Origin: an uncultured bacterium
GTDB lineage: Bacteria; Verrucomicrobiota; Kiritimatiellia; CAIKKV01; CAITUY01
DNA length: 12,158 nucleotides
NCBI GenBank assembly: GCA_903934155.1
Contig: CAIZMS010000417.1
Location: 1-12,158, forward strand
Direction: 5' to 3'
Under the pieces are notes generated by a model. That model did not search any database. It worked only from the letters and a program-made list of their open reading frames with translations, and had not been told where the DNA came from. Shown here piece after piece: positions 1-5,850 of this stretch. Position 1 is the stretch's first letter. Each line of letters opens with the position of its first letter. Position numbers and translations under genes: made by a program.

Positions 1-264
1 CCGGAAGGCGAGAAGTGGATTCTGGAAGAGCACCTGCTTAAACTGCTTGATCTGCTCCTTCCCCTGATGTCCGACCGGCCCCGTTTCGTGCTCTTCACCT
101 GCCACACGCTCGGGTTCTCCCCGCCGCTGATGAAGAACCTGCTGGTGCCCTGGCTGGATAAATTTGGCGGCAAGATTGAAGCCGGCACCATGGTGATGAA
201 GAACTCCCACTGCAAACGCGTCCTGCCCACCGGCTTTTTCGCCCGGTGGAGCGGGGCAGAGTAA
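1..264 (+). CDS. RlmI-like class I SAM-dependent rRNA methyltransferase, C-terminal fragment
   Basis: Only the last 87 codons are in the window; the reading frame is open from base 1 and stops at TAA 262-264. The fragment begins with PEGEKWILEEHLLKLLDLLL, which resembles the stretch just after the catalytic PPxFG loop in COG1092-type enzymes. These transfer methyl groups to C5 of cytosine in 23S rRNA (RlmI/RlmK-like). It continues with a strand (RFVLFTCHT), the LGFSPPLMKNLL helix, and the terminal LPTGFFARW, which fits the last strand of the Rossmann-like methyltransferase fold. The SAM-binding motifs and catalytic residues lie outside the window, so the exact target cannot be read. The gene converges on the prepilin peptidase gene with only two bases between the stop codons and no terminator hairpin between them. 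Confidence 0.72.
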   Translation, partial: PEGEKWILEEHLLKLLDLLLPLMSDRPRFVLFTCHTLGFSPPLMKNLLVPWLDKFGGKIEAGTMVMKNSHCKRVLPTGFFARWSGAE

Positions 265-266
265 CC

Positions 267-1157
267 TTACAGCGCCTGCGGCGGGATCAGCCAGTTGATG
301 TAGGCGTTCCAGAGAGTGGGACCCCACAGCATCCAGATGAGGGCGGCCAGGGCGATGTAGGGGCCGTAGGGGATGCGGCTTTGCATGGCCTTTTTGCCGG
401 TCAGAACGAGGGTAATGCCCACGGCGGCACCGAGGAATGACGAGACCATCAGGGTGAACAGGACGGACGGCCACCCGAGGAAGGCGCCGATGGCGCCCAT
501 GAGTTTCACATCGCCCATGCCCATGGCGTCCTTTCGGAAAATCAATTTCCCCAGAACGGCGATAAACCAGAGGATTCCGACGCCAATGGCGGCGCCAAGA
601 AAGGCCGACAGGAAACCGCCATAGCCGTCTGCTTCATTGTGCAATTCCGGAACCAGGGCGCTGAACAGGAGGCCCAGCACTATGCCGCCCAGCGAGACGC
701 GGTCGGGAATGATCATGTGTTCAAGATCTACAAACGTCCCCAGGGCTAGCCCGAAGACAACCAGCCAGAAAAGGAAAACAACCGGCAGGGAATACACAGG
801 GGTTAGATGGAGAGGTGTATAATCCTCCAGGGTTCCAAACTTCAGCCAGACCAGAACGAACAGCACGGCAACCAGTGCCTCGACCACGACGTAGCGGGCG
901 GAGATGGGACCGCCACATTTCCGGCACTGGGCGCGCAGGACAAAGAAACTGACCAGGGGAATGTTGTCATACCAGGGAATTTCCGTGTTGCAATGCGTGC
1001 AATGAGAGCGCGGCTTAACGACCGACTCCTCACGCGGGATGCGATAGATACAGACATTCAGGAAGCTACCCATGCAGGCGCCAAACCAGAACACGAGGAA
1101 GCTGACATAGGCGTACAACCCGGGCGTCATCAGGGCAATGGCATCATTGATGTTCAT
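267..1157 (-). CDS. Prepilin peptidase / N-methyltransferase (type IV leader peptidase, PilD/GspO family)
   Basis: This polytopic inner-membrane aspartyl protease (296 aa, full length for the family) cleaves the leader of type IV pilin or type II secretion pseudopilins and usually N-methylates the new terminus. After a first membrane segment (about residues 14-36, ending GSFLNVCIYRIP) comes the cytoplasmic zinc loop with C53-x2-C56 and C78-x2-C81. Several hydrophobic segments follow. Catalytic aspartates are visible at D144 (FVDLEHMIIPDR) and D216 (GMGDVKLMG). The tetracysteine loop marks the bifunctional peptidase-methylase form rather than the short methylase-lacking form. The start at 1157 is supported by a promoter whose -10 hexamer ends 8 bases before the ATG, which implies a leaderless transcript; no Shine-Dalgarno sequence is present. 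The next in-frame ATG (1128-1130) also lacks one. No pilin or secretion genes are nearby, so the substrate is unknown. Confidence 0.93.
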   Translation of the reverse strand: MNINDAIALMTPGLYAYVSFLVFWFGACMGSFLNVCIYRIPREESVVKPRSHCTHCNTEIPWYDNIPLVSFFVLRAQCRKCGGPISARYVVVEALVAVLFVLVWLKFGTLEDYTPLHLTPVYSLPVVFLFWLVVFGLALGTFVDLEHMIIPDRVSLGGIVLGLLFSALVPELHNEADGYGGFLSAFLGAAIGVGILWFIAVLGKLIFRKDAMGMGDVKLMGAIGAFLGWPSVLFTLMVSSFLGAAVGITLVLTGKKAMQSRIPYGPYIALAALIWMLWGPTLWNAYINWLIPPQAL

Positions 1158-1165
1158 GGGGCGGC

Positions 1166-1193
1166 ATTATAGCGGCGGAGCTGAAGTTGGCAA
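1166..1193 (-). promoter_or_regulatory. Sigma70-type promoter for the prepilin peptidase gene, giving a probable leaderless mRNA
   Basis: Reading the minus strand, the -35 is TTGCCA (1193-1188, 5 of 6 to consensus), the spacer is 16 bases, and the -10 is a perfect TATAAT (1171-1166). Eight bases later comes the A of the ATG at 1157, which is where a purine start site would be expected. The intervening bases are mostly C. Transcription would therefore begin at the start codon itself. The -35 lies immediately after the stop codon of the upstream YkgJ-type gene (TAG 1199-1197), so the peptidase gene can be expressed apart from that gene pair. Confidence 0.6.
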
Positions 1194-1196
1194 AGG

Positions 1197-1727
1197 CTAA
1201 CTCCGTTGGGGAAGAATTCTTCTGGCGAGTCGTGTTTTCAGGGCTTCATAGGTGTTGAAGGCGATAGGGCAACGGGCATAGTTCCCAATGGCCTGCAGGG
1301 TGCGCTGCACGAAATCGCGCCGATGGAGGTGCGGATAGGATTTGCAGTCACGGGGGCGGGCGTCGTATACGGAGCAGCGGTTATCGATAAGGAAGGGGCA
1401 GGGGCGCCGCTTGAAGACCATGCCGCTGTGACCTGCCGGGGCCTTTTTCAAATAACGTGTGGCGAAGGACTGGAGAGGGAGGCGGGTCTCCCGAGCGAGT
1501 CGCCTGATGTCAGCGGGCATCAGAACAGGTTGCATTTCCCGGCAGCAGTTGGCGCATTGGGTACAGTCAATCTTTTCGGAGACTTCCCGGAGTGTTTCCT
1601 GCACGACCTTGTCTATCTTGCGGCTCGAAAAGGGCAATTCTTTAAGGTAGGCCCGGAAATCAAGGTTTTCATCGTTCCGAATTCGCGCCAGGCGCTTCAT
1701 CTTGGAGAGATTGGTTTCGAGGATCAT
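1197..1727 (-). CDS. YkgJ-family cysteine-cluster protein (Fe-S or zinc cluster)
   Basis: This 176-residue soluble protein carries the family's cysteine signature. C55-x2-C58-x2-C61-C62 (CTQCANCC) is followed by C110 in CPFL, C118 in CSVYDARP and C128 in DCKSYP; an eighth cysteine is at C153. Proteins of this family (COG0727, old name Fe-S-cluster-containing protein) are thought to bind a metal cluster. Their biochemical role is not established and I do not assign one. The N-terminal 50 residues are charged and helical. The gene follows the ferritin-like gene after only 8 bases and probably shares its promoter and transcript. No good Shine-Dalgarno sequence precedes ATG 1727, and another in-frame ATG at 1700 is possible. 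Co-transcription with a ferritin-like protein is compatible with an iron or redox role, but that is inference. Confidence 0.85.
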   Translation of the reverse strand: MILETNLSKMKRLARIRNDENLDFRAYLKELPFSSRKIDKVVQETLREVSEKIDCTQCANCCREMQPVLMPADIRRLARETRLPLQSFATRYLKKAPAGHSGMVFKRRPCPFLIDNRCSVYDARPRDCKSYPHLHRRDFVQRTLQAIGNYARCPIAFNTYEALKTRLARRILPQRS

Positions 1728-1735
1728 GGGAAGTC

Positions 1736-2230
1736 TTATGGTGCGCGATGGGCTTCCTGGGCCGCGAGGATTTTTTTTCGAATGATGTCGATATGGGTTC
1801 GCGTTTCGGATTGCAGGCGACTGGCCACTGCATGATATTCAGGCGAGTCGGCATGCACGATATCATAGAAATGTGCATCGAATACGGAGGTTTCAAGATT
1901 AAGGGCAATCTGGAGCGCATGGGTTCGGGAAGGTGGCGTTTGGCGTATTGCCTCCATTTCCTTTTTGATAAGATTGACAATGGGCGCGATGGTGGCGTCA
2001 TCAAACCTTCCGATTTCCTTGAAAATGACGCCTTTTTCCAAAAGATGGAGCAGCGATTGAAGCTGGGTCGCATGATTGTTTTCCTCGACCGCAATGTCCT
2101 TCCAGAACGAGGATAATTCACTATCGGTCCGGCTGTAGGTTTCGTAAAGTTCAGCGAGTGACATCTCGCAGGCTATCAGGTTTTCAATAATCCTGGCCTG
2201 AGCTTCCTGAATGCGTTTTTTAATATTCAT
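1736..2230 (-). CDS. Ferritin-like / rubrerythrin-fold protein, probable diiron site
   Basis: The 164-residue product is almost entirely helical and has the pattern of a rubrerythrin-type four-helix bundle without a rubredoxin domain. E22 with Y29 sits in helix 1, E49-E50-N-N-H53 in helix 2, E113 followed by F121-Y122 in helix 3, and E142-T-R-T-H146 in helix 4. Family members bind two irons and reduce peroxide or store or sense iron. The last pair is spaced ExxxH instead of the usual ExxH, so the second half-site may be altered. I chose ATG 2230 because AGGAAGG lies about 11 bases upstream. A GTG at 2257 would add nine residues but has no ribosome-binding site. A strong promoter lies just upstream, and the YkgJ-type gene follows after 8 bases. 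Fold assignment is by motif only; the in vivo function is unknown. Confidence 0.7.
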   Translation of the reverse strand: MNIKKRIQEAQARIIENLIACEMSLAELYETYSRTDSELSSFWKDIAVEENNHATQLQSLLHLLEKGVIFKEIGRFDDATIAPIVNLIKKEMEAIRQTPPSRTHALQIALNLETSVFDAHFYDIVHADSPEYHAVASRLQSETRTHIDIIRKKILAAQEAHRAP

Positions 2231-2262
2231 TACCCTGAAATCCTTCCTGCGTTTCACTGCGT

Positions 2263-2313
2263 CAACTTTTCGCTCTGGCCATGATCACAATAATAACGAA
2301 CGCGTGAAAGTTG
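2263..2313 (-). repeat. Inverted repeat CAACTTT/AAAGTTG flanking the ferritin-like operon promoter core
   Basis: On the plus strand CAACTTT occurs at 2263-2269 and its reverse complement AAAGTTG at 2307-2313, with centres 44 bases apart. The outer arm overlaps the -35 hexamer and the inner arm lies about 14-20 bases downstream of the predicted start. Similarity extends, with one indel, to a flanking CGC. It could be an operator pair, but a 7-base arm within a 60-base stretch can arise by chance. Confidence 0.22.
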
Positions 2314-2317
2314 TCAA
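2290..2317 (-). promoter_or_regulatory. Strong sigma70-type promoter of the ferritin-like/YkgJ operon
   Basis: On the minus strand the -35 is a perfect TTGACA (2317-2312), the spacer is 16 bases, and the -10 is TATTAT (2295-2290, 5 of 6). The expected start is the A at 2282, giving a leader of about 52 bases before ATG 2230 that includes AGGAAGG. The promoter starts 13 bases after the rsgA stop codon, so these genes need not depend on rsgA readthrough. No terminator hairpin separates it from rsgA. Confidence 0.65.
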
Positions 2318-2330
2318 ATGAGCTATCGGT

Positions 2331-3275
2331 TTAGTATTTTGTTTTTTTGCGGTGTTCAATGAGGAGCGACTGAAAGACTTGAAAGCGCCGGGCATCAATT
2401 GTGCCGGCGGCCAGGGCGGCGCGGTAGGCGCAATGGGGTTCCTGGGCGTGCTGGCAGTCGCGAAACTTGCACTGGCCGCGCAACTCTCGAAATTCCCGGA
2501 AGCCATTCTCGATCTGCTCTCCGGACAAATGCGCGAGGCCGAAGGCCTGGAGCCCCGGGCTGTCGATCAGCGCCCCGCCGCCGGGCAGGTCATACCACCG
2601 GGCATGAGTGGTGGTGTGTTTGCCGCTGTTGAGCACCTCCGACACGACGCCCGTTCTGGCCGCCGTATCGGGCACCAGAGCGTTGATCAATGTGGTTTTT
2701 CCCATGCCGGATTGTCCGACCAGCAACGAGACATGACCGGCCAAATGACGACGAAGCTCCTCAAGATCGCCGGTATGCGCGCTTAACTGGAGAACGGGAT
2801 GGCCCAGTTGTGCAAAGGGAGCCAGTGAATCACGCCCGCGTTTCAGGTGGGTTTGGAGATCGCACTTATTCAGCACAATCACGCCTGTGATGTTTTGGGA
2901 TTCCACTGCGCAGAGGCAGCGCATAAGCAACTCGTCGCTAAAACCAGGCTCCGTTGCCGCCACGATCACTACCTGTGTGACATTGGCGGCGATGAGCTTC
3001 TCCTTGAAGGCATCGGCCCGGTACAAGAGGCTGCGCCGGGGAAGCAGGGCCTCAATGACACCCTGGGATTCTGTCAAAGCGATCACCTCAACCTCGTCGC
3101 CACAGGCATACAGGCTCTTCTTGCCACGAGGGGAACACATCAGTGTCGGACTGTTAGCACCCCACCCTTTAATCCGGACTTCATACTCGCGCCCATAAGC
3201 CGCGACGATAAGCCCCTGAAGCGTGTCAGTGTTTTGATGAATCATTGGCCGAAGACTGTAATCCACCCCGTCCAT
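2331..3275 (-). CDS. rsgA: RsgA, small ribosomal subunit biogenesis GTPase (YjeQ family)
   Basis: RsgA is a circularly permuted GTPase that docks on nearly finished 30S subunits and checks the decoding centre before release. The 314 residues show the permuted motif order: an OB-fold (about 17-80), G4 NKCD at 136-139, P-loop GQSGMGKTT at 187-195, the G2 segment GKHTTTHA at 218-225 and G3 DSPG at 238-241. A C-terminal zinc knuckle follows, with C269, C274, H276 and C282 (C-x4-C-x-H-x5-C). Length is normal and all key residues are present. ATG 3275 is kept as start; ATG 3245 (MIHQNT) is a possible alternative and neither has a convincing Shine-Dalgarno sequence. The gene is divergent from the FAD dehydrogenase gene. 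No clear promoter is visible on this strand upstream. Confidence 0.96.
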   Translation of the reverse strand: MDGVDYSLRPMIHQNTDTLQGLIVAAYGREYEVRIKGWGANSPTLMCSPRGKKSLYACGDEVEVIALTESQGVIEALLPRRSLLYRADAFKEKLIAANVTQVVIVAATEPGFSDELLMRCLCAVESQNITGVIVLNKCDLQTHLKRGRDSLAPFAQLGHPVLQLSAHTGDLEELRRHLAGHVSLLVGQSGMGKTTLINALVPDTAARTGVVSEVLNSGKHTTTHARWYDLPGGGALIDSPGLQAFGLAHLSGEQIENGFREFRELRGQCKFRDCQHAQEPHCAYRAALAAGTIDARRFQVFQSLLIEHRKKTKY

Positions 3276-3307
3276 CCTGTCGATCTTTCACAACCCCTCG
3301 GGATTTA

Positions 3308-3337
3308 GGAATTCTGTTGTTCAATCCGGGAATTCAG
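3308..3337. repeat. Direct repeat GGAATTC(T/A)G in the rsgA / FAD-dehydrogenase divergent region
   Basis: GGAATTCTG at 3308-3316 recurs as GGAATTCAG at 3329-3337, offset by exactly 21 bases, or two helical turns. The core GAATTC is itself palindromic. The pair sits between the two divergent starts and brackets the candidate -35 of the rightward promoter. That geometry suits a dimeric regulator, but there is no further support. Confidence 0.25.
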
Positions 3338-3345
3338 ATTATGTT
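3317..3345 (+). promoter_or_regulatory. Candidate promoter for the FAD dehydrogenase gene
   Basis: TTGTTC (3317-3322) is followed after 17 bases by TATGTT (3340-3345). Each hexamer matches the consensus at only four of six positions, so this is tentative. If it is used, transcription starts near 3352, downstream of ATG 3341. Translation would then have to start at a later codon such as the ATT at 3389. Confidence 0.25.
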
Positions 3346-4738
3346 CCGGTTTTGTGACTTAATTGCGATTTACTCGAGGAGCCTCACCATTCCAGCGGAA
3401 CGACCTGTCATTATCGGTTTCGGCCCTGCCGGAATGTTTGCCGCCCTGGAACTTCTTGACGCCGGGCTCAAGCCCTTGATCTTTGAACGGGGAAAAAGGA
3501 TCGAGGAACGCGATGGCGACATCCAGCGATTTATCCGGGACAGGACACTTGACCCTGAGTCCAATATTCAATTCGGCGAAGGTGGAGCGGGATCCTATTC
3601 GGATGGCAAGCTGTTCTCGCGAGTTAATAATTCGCCTTATGCCAACCGGGTCCTGGAGACATTTATCCGGTTCGGAGCGCCTGAAGAGATCCGGGTCGTT
3701 CGTAAGCCGCATCTGGGGACTGATGTCTTATGCGGAATTGTCCGCGCGATCCGCAACCATATCCTTGGGTATGGCGGGGAGATCCATTATTCGTCGCGGT
3801 TAACGGATGTGCAGGTGTCCGACGGAATTGTTGACGGGATCGTGATCAACGGGGCGGATGAGTACCCGGCGTCATCCCTCTATCTGGCCGTGGGACACTC
3901 CGCCCGGGATACCTTCCGGATGCTTCATGAAAAAGGCATCGTGCTTGAGTCGAAGCCGATTTCCGTCGGGGTGCGGATTGAACATCCGGCCGATCTCATT
4001 AACCGGATCAGATATGGCGCGAAATACCACGATTCCCCGAGGCTTGAAGCGGCCACCTATTCTTTTAATCATACCCATCGAAAGACAGGAAGGGGAGTCG
4101 CCACATTCTGCATGTGTCCCGGGGGAGAGATTGTGAATGCCTCGTCCGAGAACGGGCGTCTGGTATTAAACGGCATGAGTTACGGCTCAAGAGGCTCATC
4201 CTTTTCAAACTCAGCGCTGGTAGTGCGGTGCCGCACGGAGGATTACCCGTCGGCCCATCCTCTGGCCGGACTCGACTTCCAGGCGGAGATTGAGCAAAAG
4301 GCATTTGAGGCGACGGGGCGTGATTGGTTGGTCCCCGCGCAAAATCTCATGGATTTCATAGGCGGAAAGGTTTCTTTCAGGATCCATGCCAACTCCTGTA
4401 AAACGGGTGTTGCGGCGGTTGACTTGAATGCCCTTTTCCCGACATTTGTCGGCGAGGAGCTTTTGAGCGCTTTTGAGAAGTGGAAACAGGATGAGCCGCT
4501 ATTCATTTCCGAGCAGGCCGTCCTGTTGGCGCCGGAAACACGAACTTCTTCGCCGGTACGAATACTGCGCCACGAGAACTATGAATCCGTGGCCTTGAAG
4601 AACCTGATCCCCATCGGTGAAGGATCCGGTTATTCCGGTGGGATCACGAGTTCGGCGATCGATGCCATCAAGGCGGTGGAGTGCCGGATGGCGAATCTGG
4701 ATCAGTTGCGCAACACACAGAGCATTGGCTATTCATGA
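3341..4738 (+). CDS. COG2509-type NAD(P)/FAD-dependent dehydrogenase
   Basis: The product (465 aa from ATG 3341) is a flavoprotein of the uncharacterised COG2509 family; substrate and physiological role are not known. It opens with the Rossmann dinucleotide motif GFGPAGMFAALELL and then FERG, with E binding the ribose of FAD. The family hallmarks ESNIQFGEGGAGSYSDGKL, PHLGTD, GHSARD, FCMCPGG and, near the C-terminus, ETRTSSPVR and GEGSGYSGGITSSAIDA follow. Many relatives carry an extra N-terminal domain of about 100 residues before the Rossmann fold. It is missing here, and no upstream frame encodes it because the region is shared with rsgA on the other strand. The start is uncertain: ATG 3341 has a poor ribosome-binding site, whereas AGGAG sits 7 bases before an in-frame ATT at 3389, just before the Rossmann motif. 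The stop overlaps the next start (ATGA, 4735-4738), indicating translational coupling to the RlmN-like gene. Confidence 0.88.
   Translation: MFRFCDLIAIYSRSLTIPAERPVIIGFGPAGMFAALELLDAGLKPLIFERGKRIEERDGDIQRFIRDRTLDPESNIQFGEGGAGSYSDGKLFSRVNNSPYANRVLETFIRFGAPEEIRVVRKPHLGTDVLCGIVRAIRNHILGYGGEIHYSSRLTDVQVSDGIVDGIVINGADEYPASSLYLAVGHSARDTFRMLHEKGIVLESKPISVGVRIEHPADLINRIRYGAKYHDSPRLEAATYSFNHTHRKTGRGVATFCMCPGGEIVNASSENGRLVLNGMSYGSRGSSFSNSALVVRCRTEDYPSAHPLAGLDFQAEIEQKAFEATGRDWLVPAQNLMDFIGGKVSFRIHANSCKTGVAAVDLNALFPTFVGEELLSAFEKWKQDEPLFISEQAVLLAPETRTSSPVRILRHENYESVALKNLIPIGEGSGYSGGITSSAIDAIKAVECRMANLDQLRNTQSIGYS
3377..3381 (+). promoter_or_regulatory. Shine-Dalgarno AGGAG placed 7 bases before an in-frame ATT codon
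   Basis: AGGAG (3377-3381, within GAGGAG) is followed by seven bases and then ATT at 3389-3391, in frame with the FAD dehydrogenase. ATT can serve as a rare initiation codon, as in infC. Starting there gives a 449-residue protein whose Rossmann strand begins within ten residues, a common arrangement for such enzymes. The same bases encode part of the N-terminus if ATG 3341 is used, so the match may be chance. Confidence 0.35.
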
Positions 4739-5820
4739 CAACCATGCCTGTTCTTCTTAAAGATTTAACCTCCTCGGAGCTCTCTGTCGCGTTGGCTCCG
4801 CTAGGGGTCTCGCCCCACCTGGCGCGGCAGCTCCAGGTGGCTGCGGTGAAGCGCGATGAAATTCCCGAGTCGCTTCCGGCGGTTTCCGCCAAGCTATTGG
4901 AGCGGGTGAGGCGTGAGGTCAGGCTCCCCCGGCTGAGCCTGCTCAACAAGGCGGTCTCTCCCTGTGATGGGTTTGCCAAATACCTGTTTCGTGGAGACGA
5001 CCAAGAGTCGTATGAAGCGGTGCGAATTCCCCTCCTGAATCGGAAGGATGACTTGAAATACATCGTGTGCGTCAGCTCCCAGGCGGGCTGCGCCATGGGA
5101 TGCCGGTTTTGTGCCACGGGGCGGCAGGGTCTGGTGCGTGATCTGGCGGCATGGGAAATCGTTGATCAGGTGATCCGCATTCAGGCTGACTCAGAACATC
5201 CCGTCCGTGGCGTGGTGTTCATGGGGATGGGGGAGCCCCTTCTTAATTATGAATCGGTAATTCGGGCGGCCCGGATCTTGGCGGAACCATGCGGGATGGC
5301 GATTGCCGGGAAAGCCATCAGCATTTCCACGTCGGGTATTGTTCCGGGTATCAGGCGCTTCACGACCGACCGGTTGCCATTCCGTCTTATCGTATCCCTG
5401 GCAAGCGCTGATTCCGCACGCCGGCGCGAGGTCATGCCGGTCGAGGCGACCTATCCGCTGGGGGATCTCATGTCGGCCATTCGCGATTATCATCGTGTCT
5501 CGGGGCGACGGGTGACCCTGGCCTGGCCCCTGATTTCCGGGTTCAATACCCGAACGGAGGATGCGGTGCAGTTGGCGGAACTAACCTGTAACTTGCCCAT
5601 CACGCTGGATCTCATCGATGTGAATGACGCCACCGGTCAGTTCCGTCCTCCTGACCGGGCTGAACTCGATGAGTTCCGGGATGCACTGCGTCTGCATCTT
5701 AAAATGCCGGTGATTCGCCGGTATAGCGGGGGGCGCGATATTCATGCCGCCTGCGGGATGCTGGCGAAACAATTTTGCTCGCCAACCCACTTCGAAGGGA
5801 CTAGATTTTCGACGAGATGA
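4735..5820 (+). CDS. Divergent RlmN/Cfr-family radical SAM RNA methyltransferase
   Basis: This 361-residue enzyme has the complete chemistry of the RlmN/Cfr group, which methylates C2 or C8 of an adenine in 23S rRNA (RlmN also acts on tRNA). The 4Fe-4S ligands are C119, C123 and C126 (GCAMGCRFC). The two catalytic cysteines are C112 (VCVSSQ) and C340 (GGRDIHAACGML), matching E. coli C118 and C355. DGFAKYLF, the MGMGEPLLN SAM contact and STSGIVPGIRR are present. The later part departs from ordinary RlmN: VSLASADSARRREVMP stands where SLHAPND is usual, and LIDVNDATGQF where NLIPFNP is usual. It may therefore be a second, specialised paralogue, and I give no symbol. ATG 4735 overlaps the preceding stop; ATG 4744 is a close alternative. 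A further 20 or so residues follow the catalytic C340. Confidence 0.85.
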   Translation: MTTMPVLLKDLTSSELSVALAPLGVSPHLARQLQVAAVKRDEIPESLPAVSAKLLERVRREVRLPRLSLLNKAVSPCDGFAKYLFRGDDQESYEAVRIPLLNRKDDLKYIVCVSSQAGCAMGCRFCATGRQGLVRDLAAWEIVDQVIRIQADSEHPVRGVVFMGMGEPLLNYESVIRAARILAEPCGMAIAGKAISISTSGIVPGIRRFTTDRLPFRLIVSLASADSARRREVMPVEATYPLGDLMSAIRDYHRVSGRRVTLAWPLISGFNTRTEDAVQLAELTCNLPITLDLIDVNDATGQFRPPDRAELDEFRDALRLHLKMPVIRRYSGGRDIHAACGMLAKQFCSPTHFEGTRFSTR

Positions 5821-5839
5821 GTCTAAATTCCAACCGATA

Positions 5840-5845
5840 AAGGAG
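5840..5845 (+). promoter_or_regulatory. Strong Shine-Dalgarno AAGGAG for the secreted barrel-like protein
   Basis: AAGGAG ends 5 bases before ATG 5851 and is one of the best ribosome-binding sites in the window, which fixes the start of the following gene. I see no convincing promoter in the 30 bases between the RlmN-like stop and this start. Confidence 0.7.
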
Positions 5846-5850
5846 AAGCA

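Noticed and set aside
1206..1835. Plus-strand open frame (209 codons) opposite the YkgJ and ferritin-like genes
   Set aside because: It spans two real minus-strand genes, lacks family motifs and has no ribosome-binding site.
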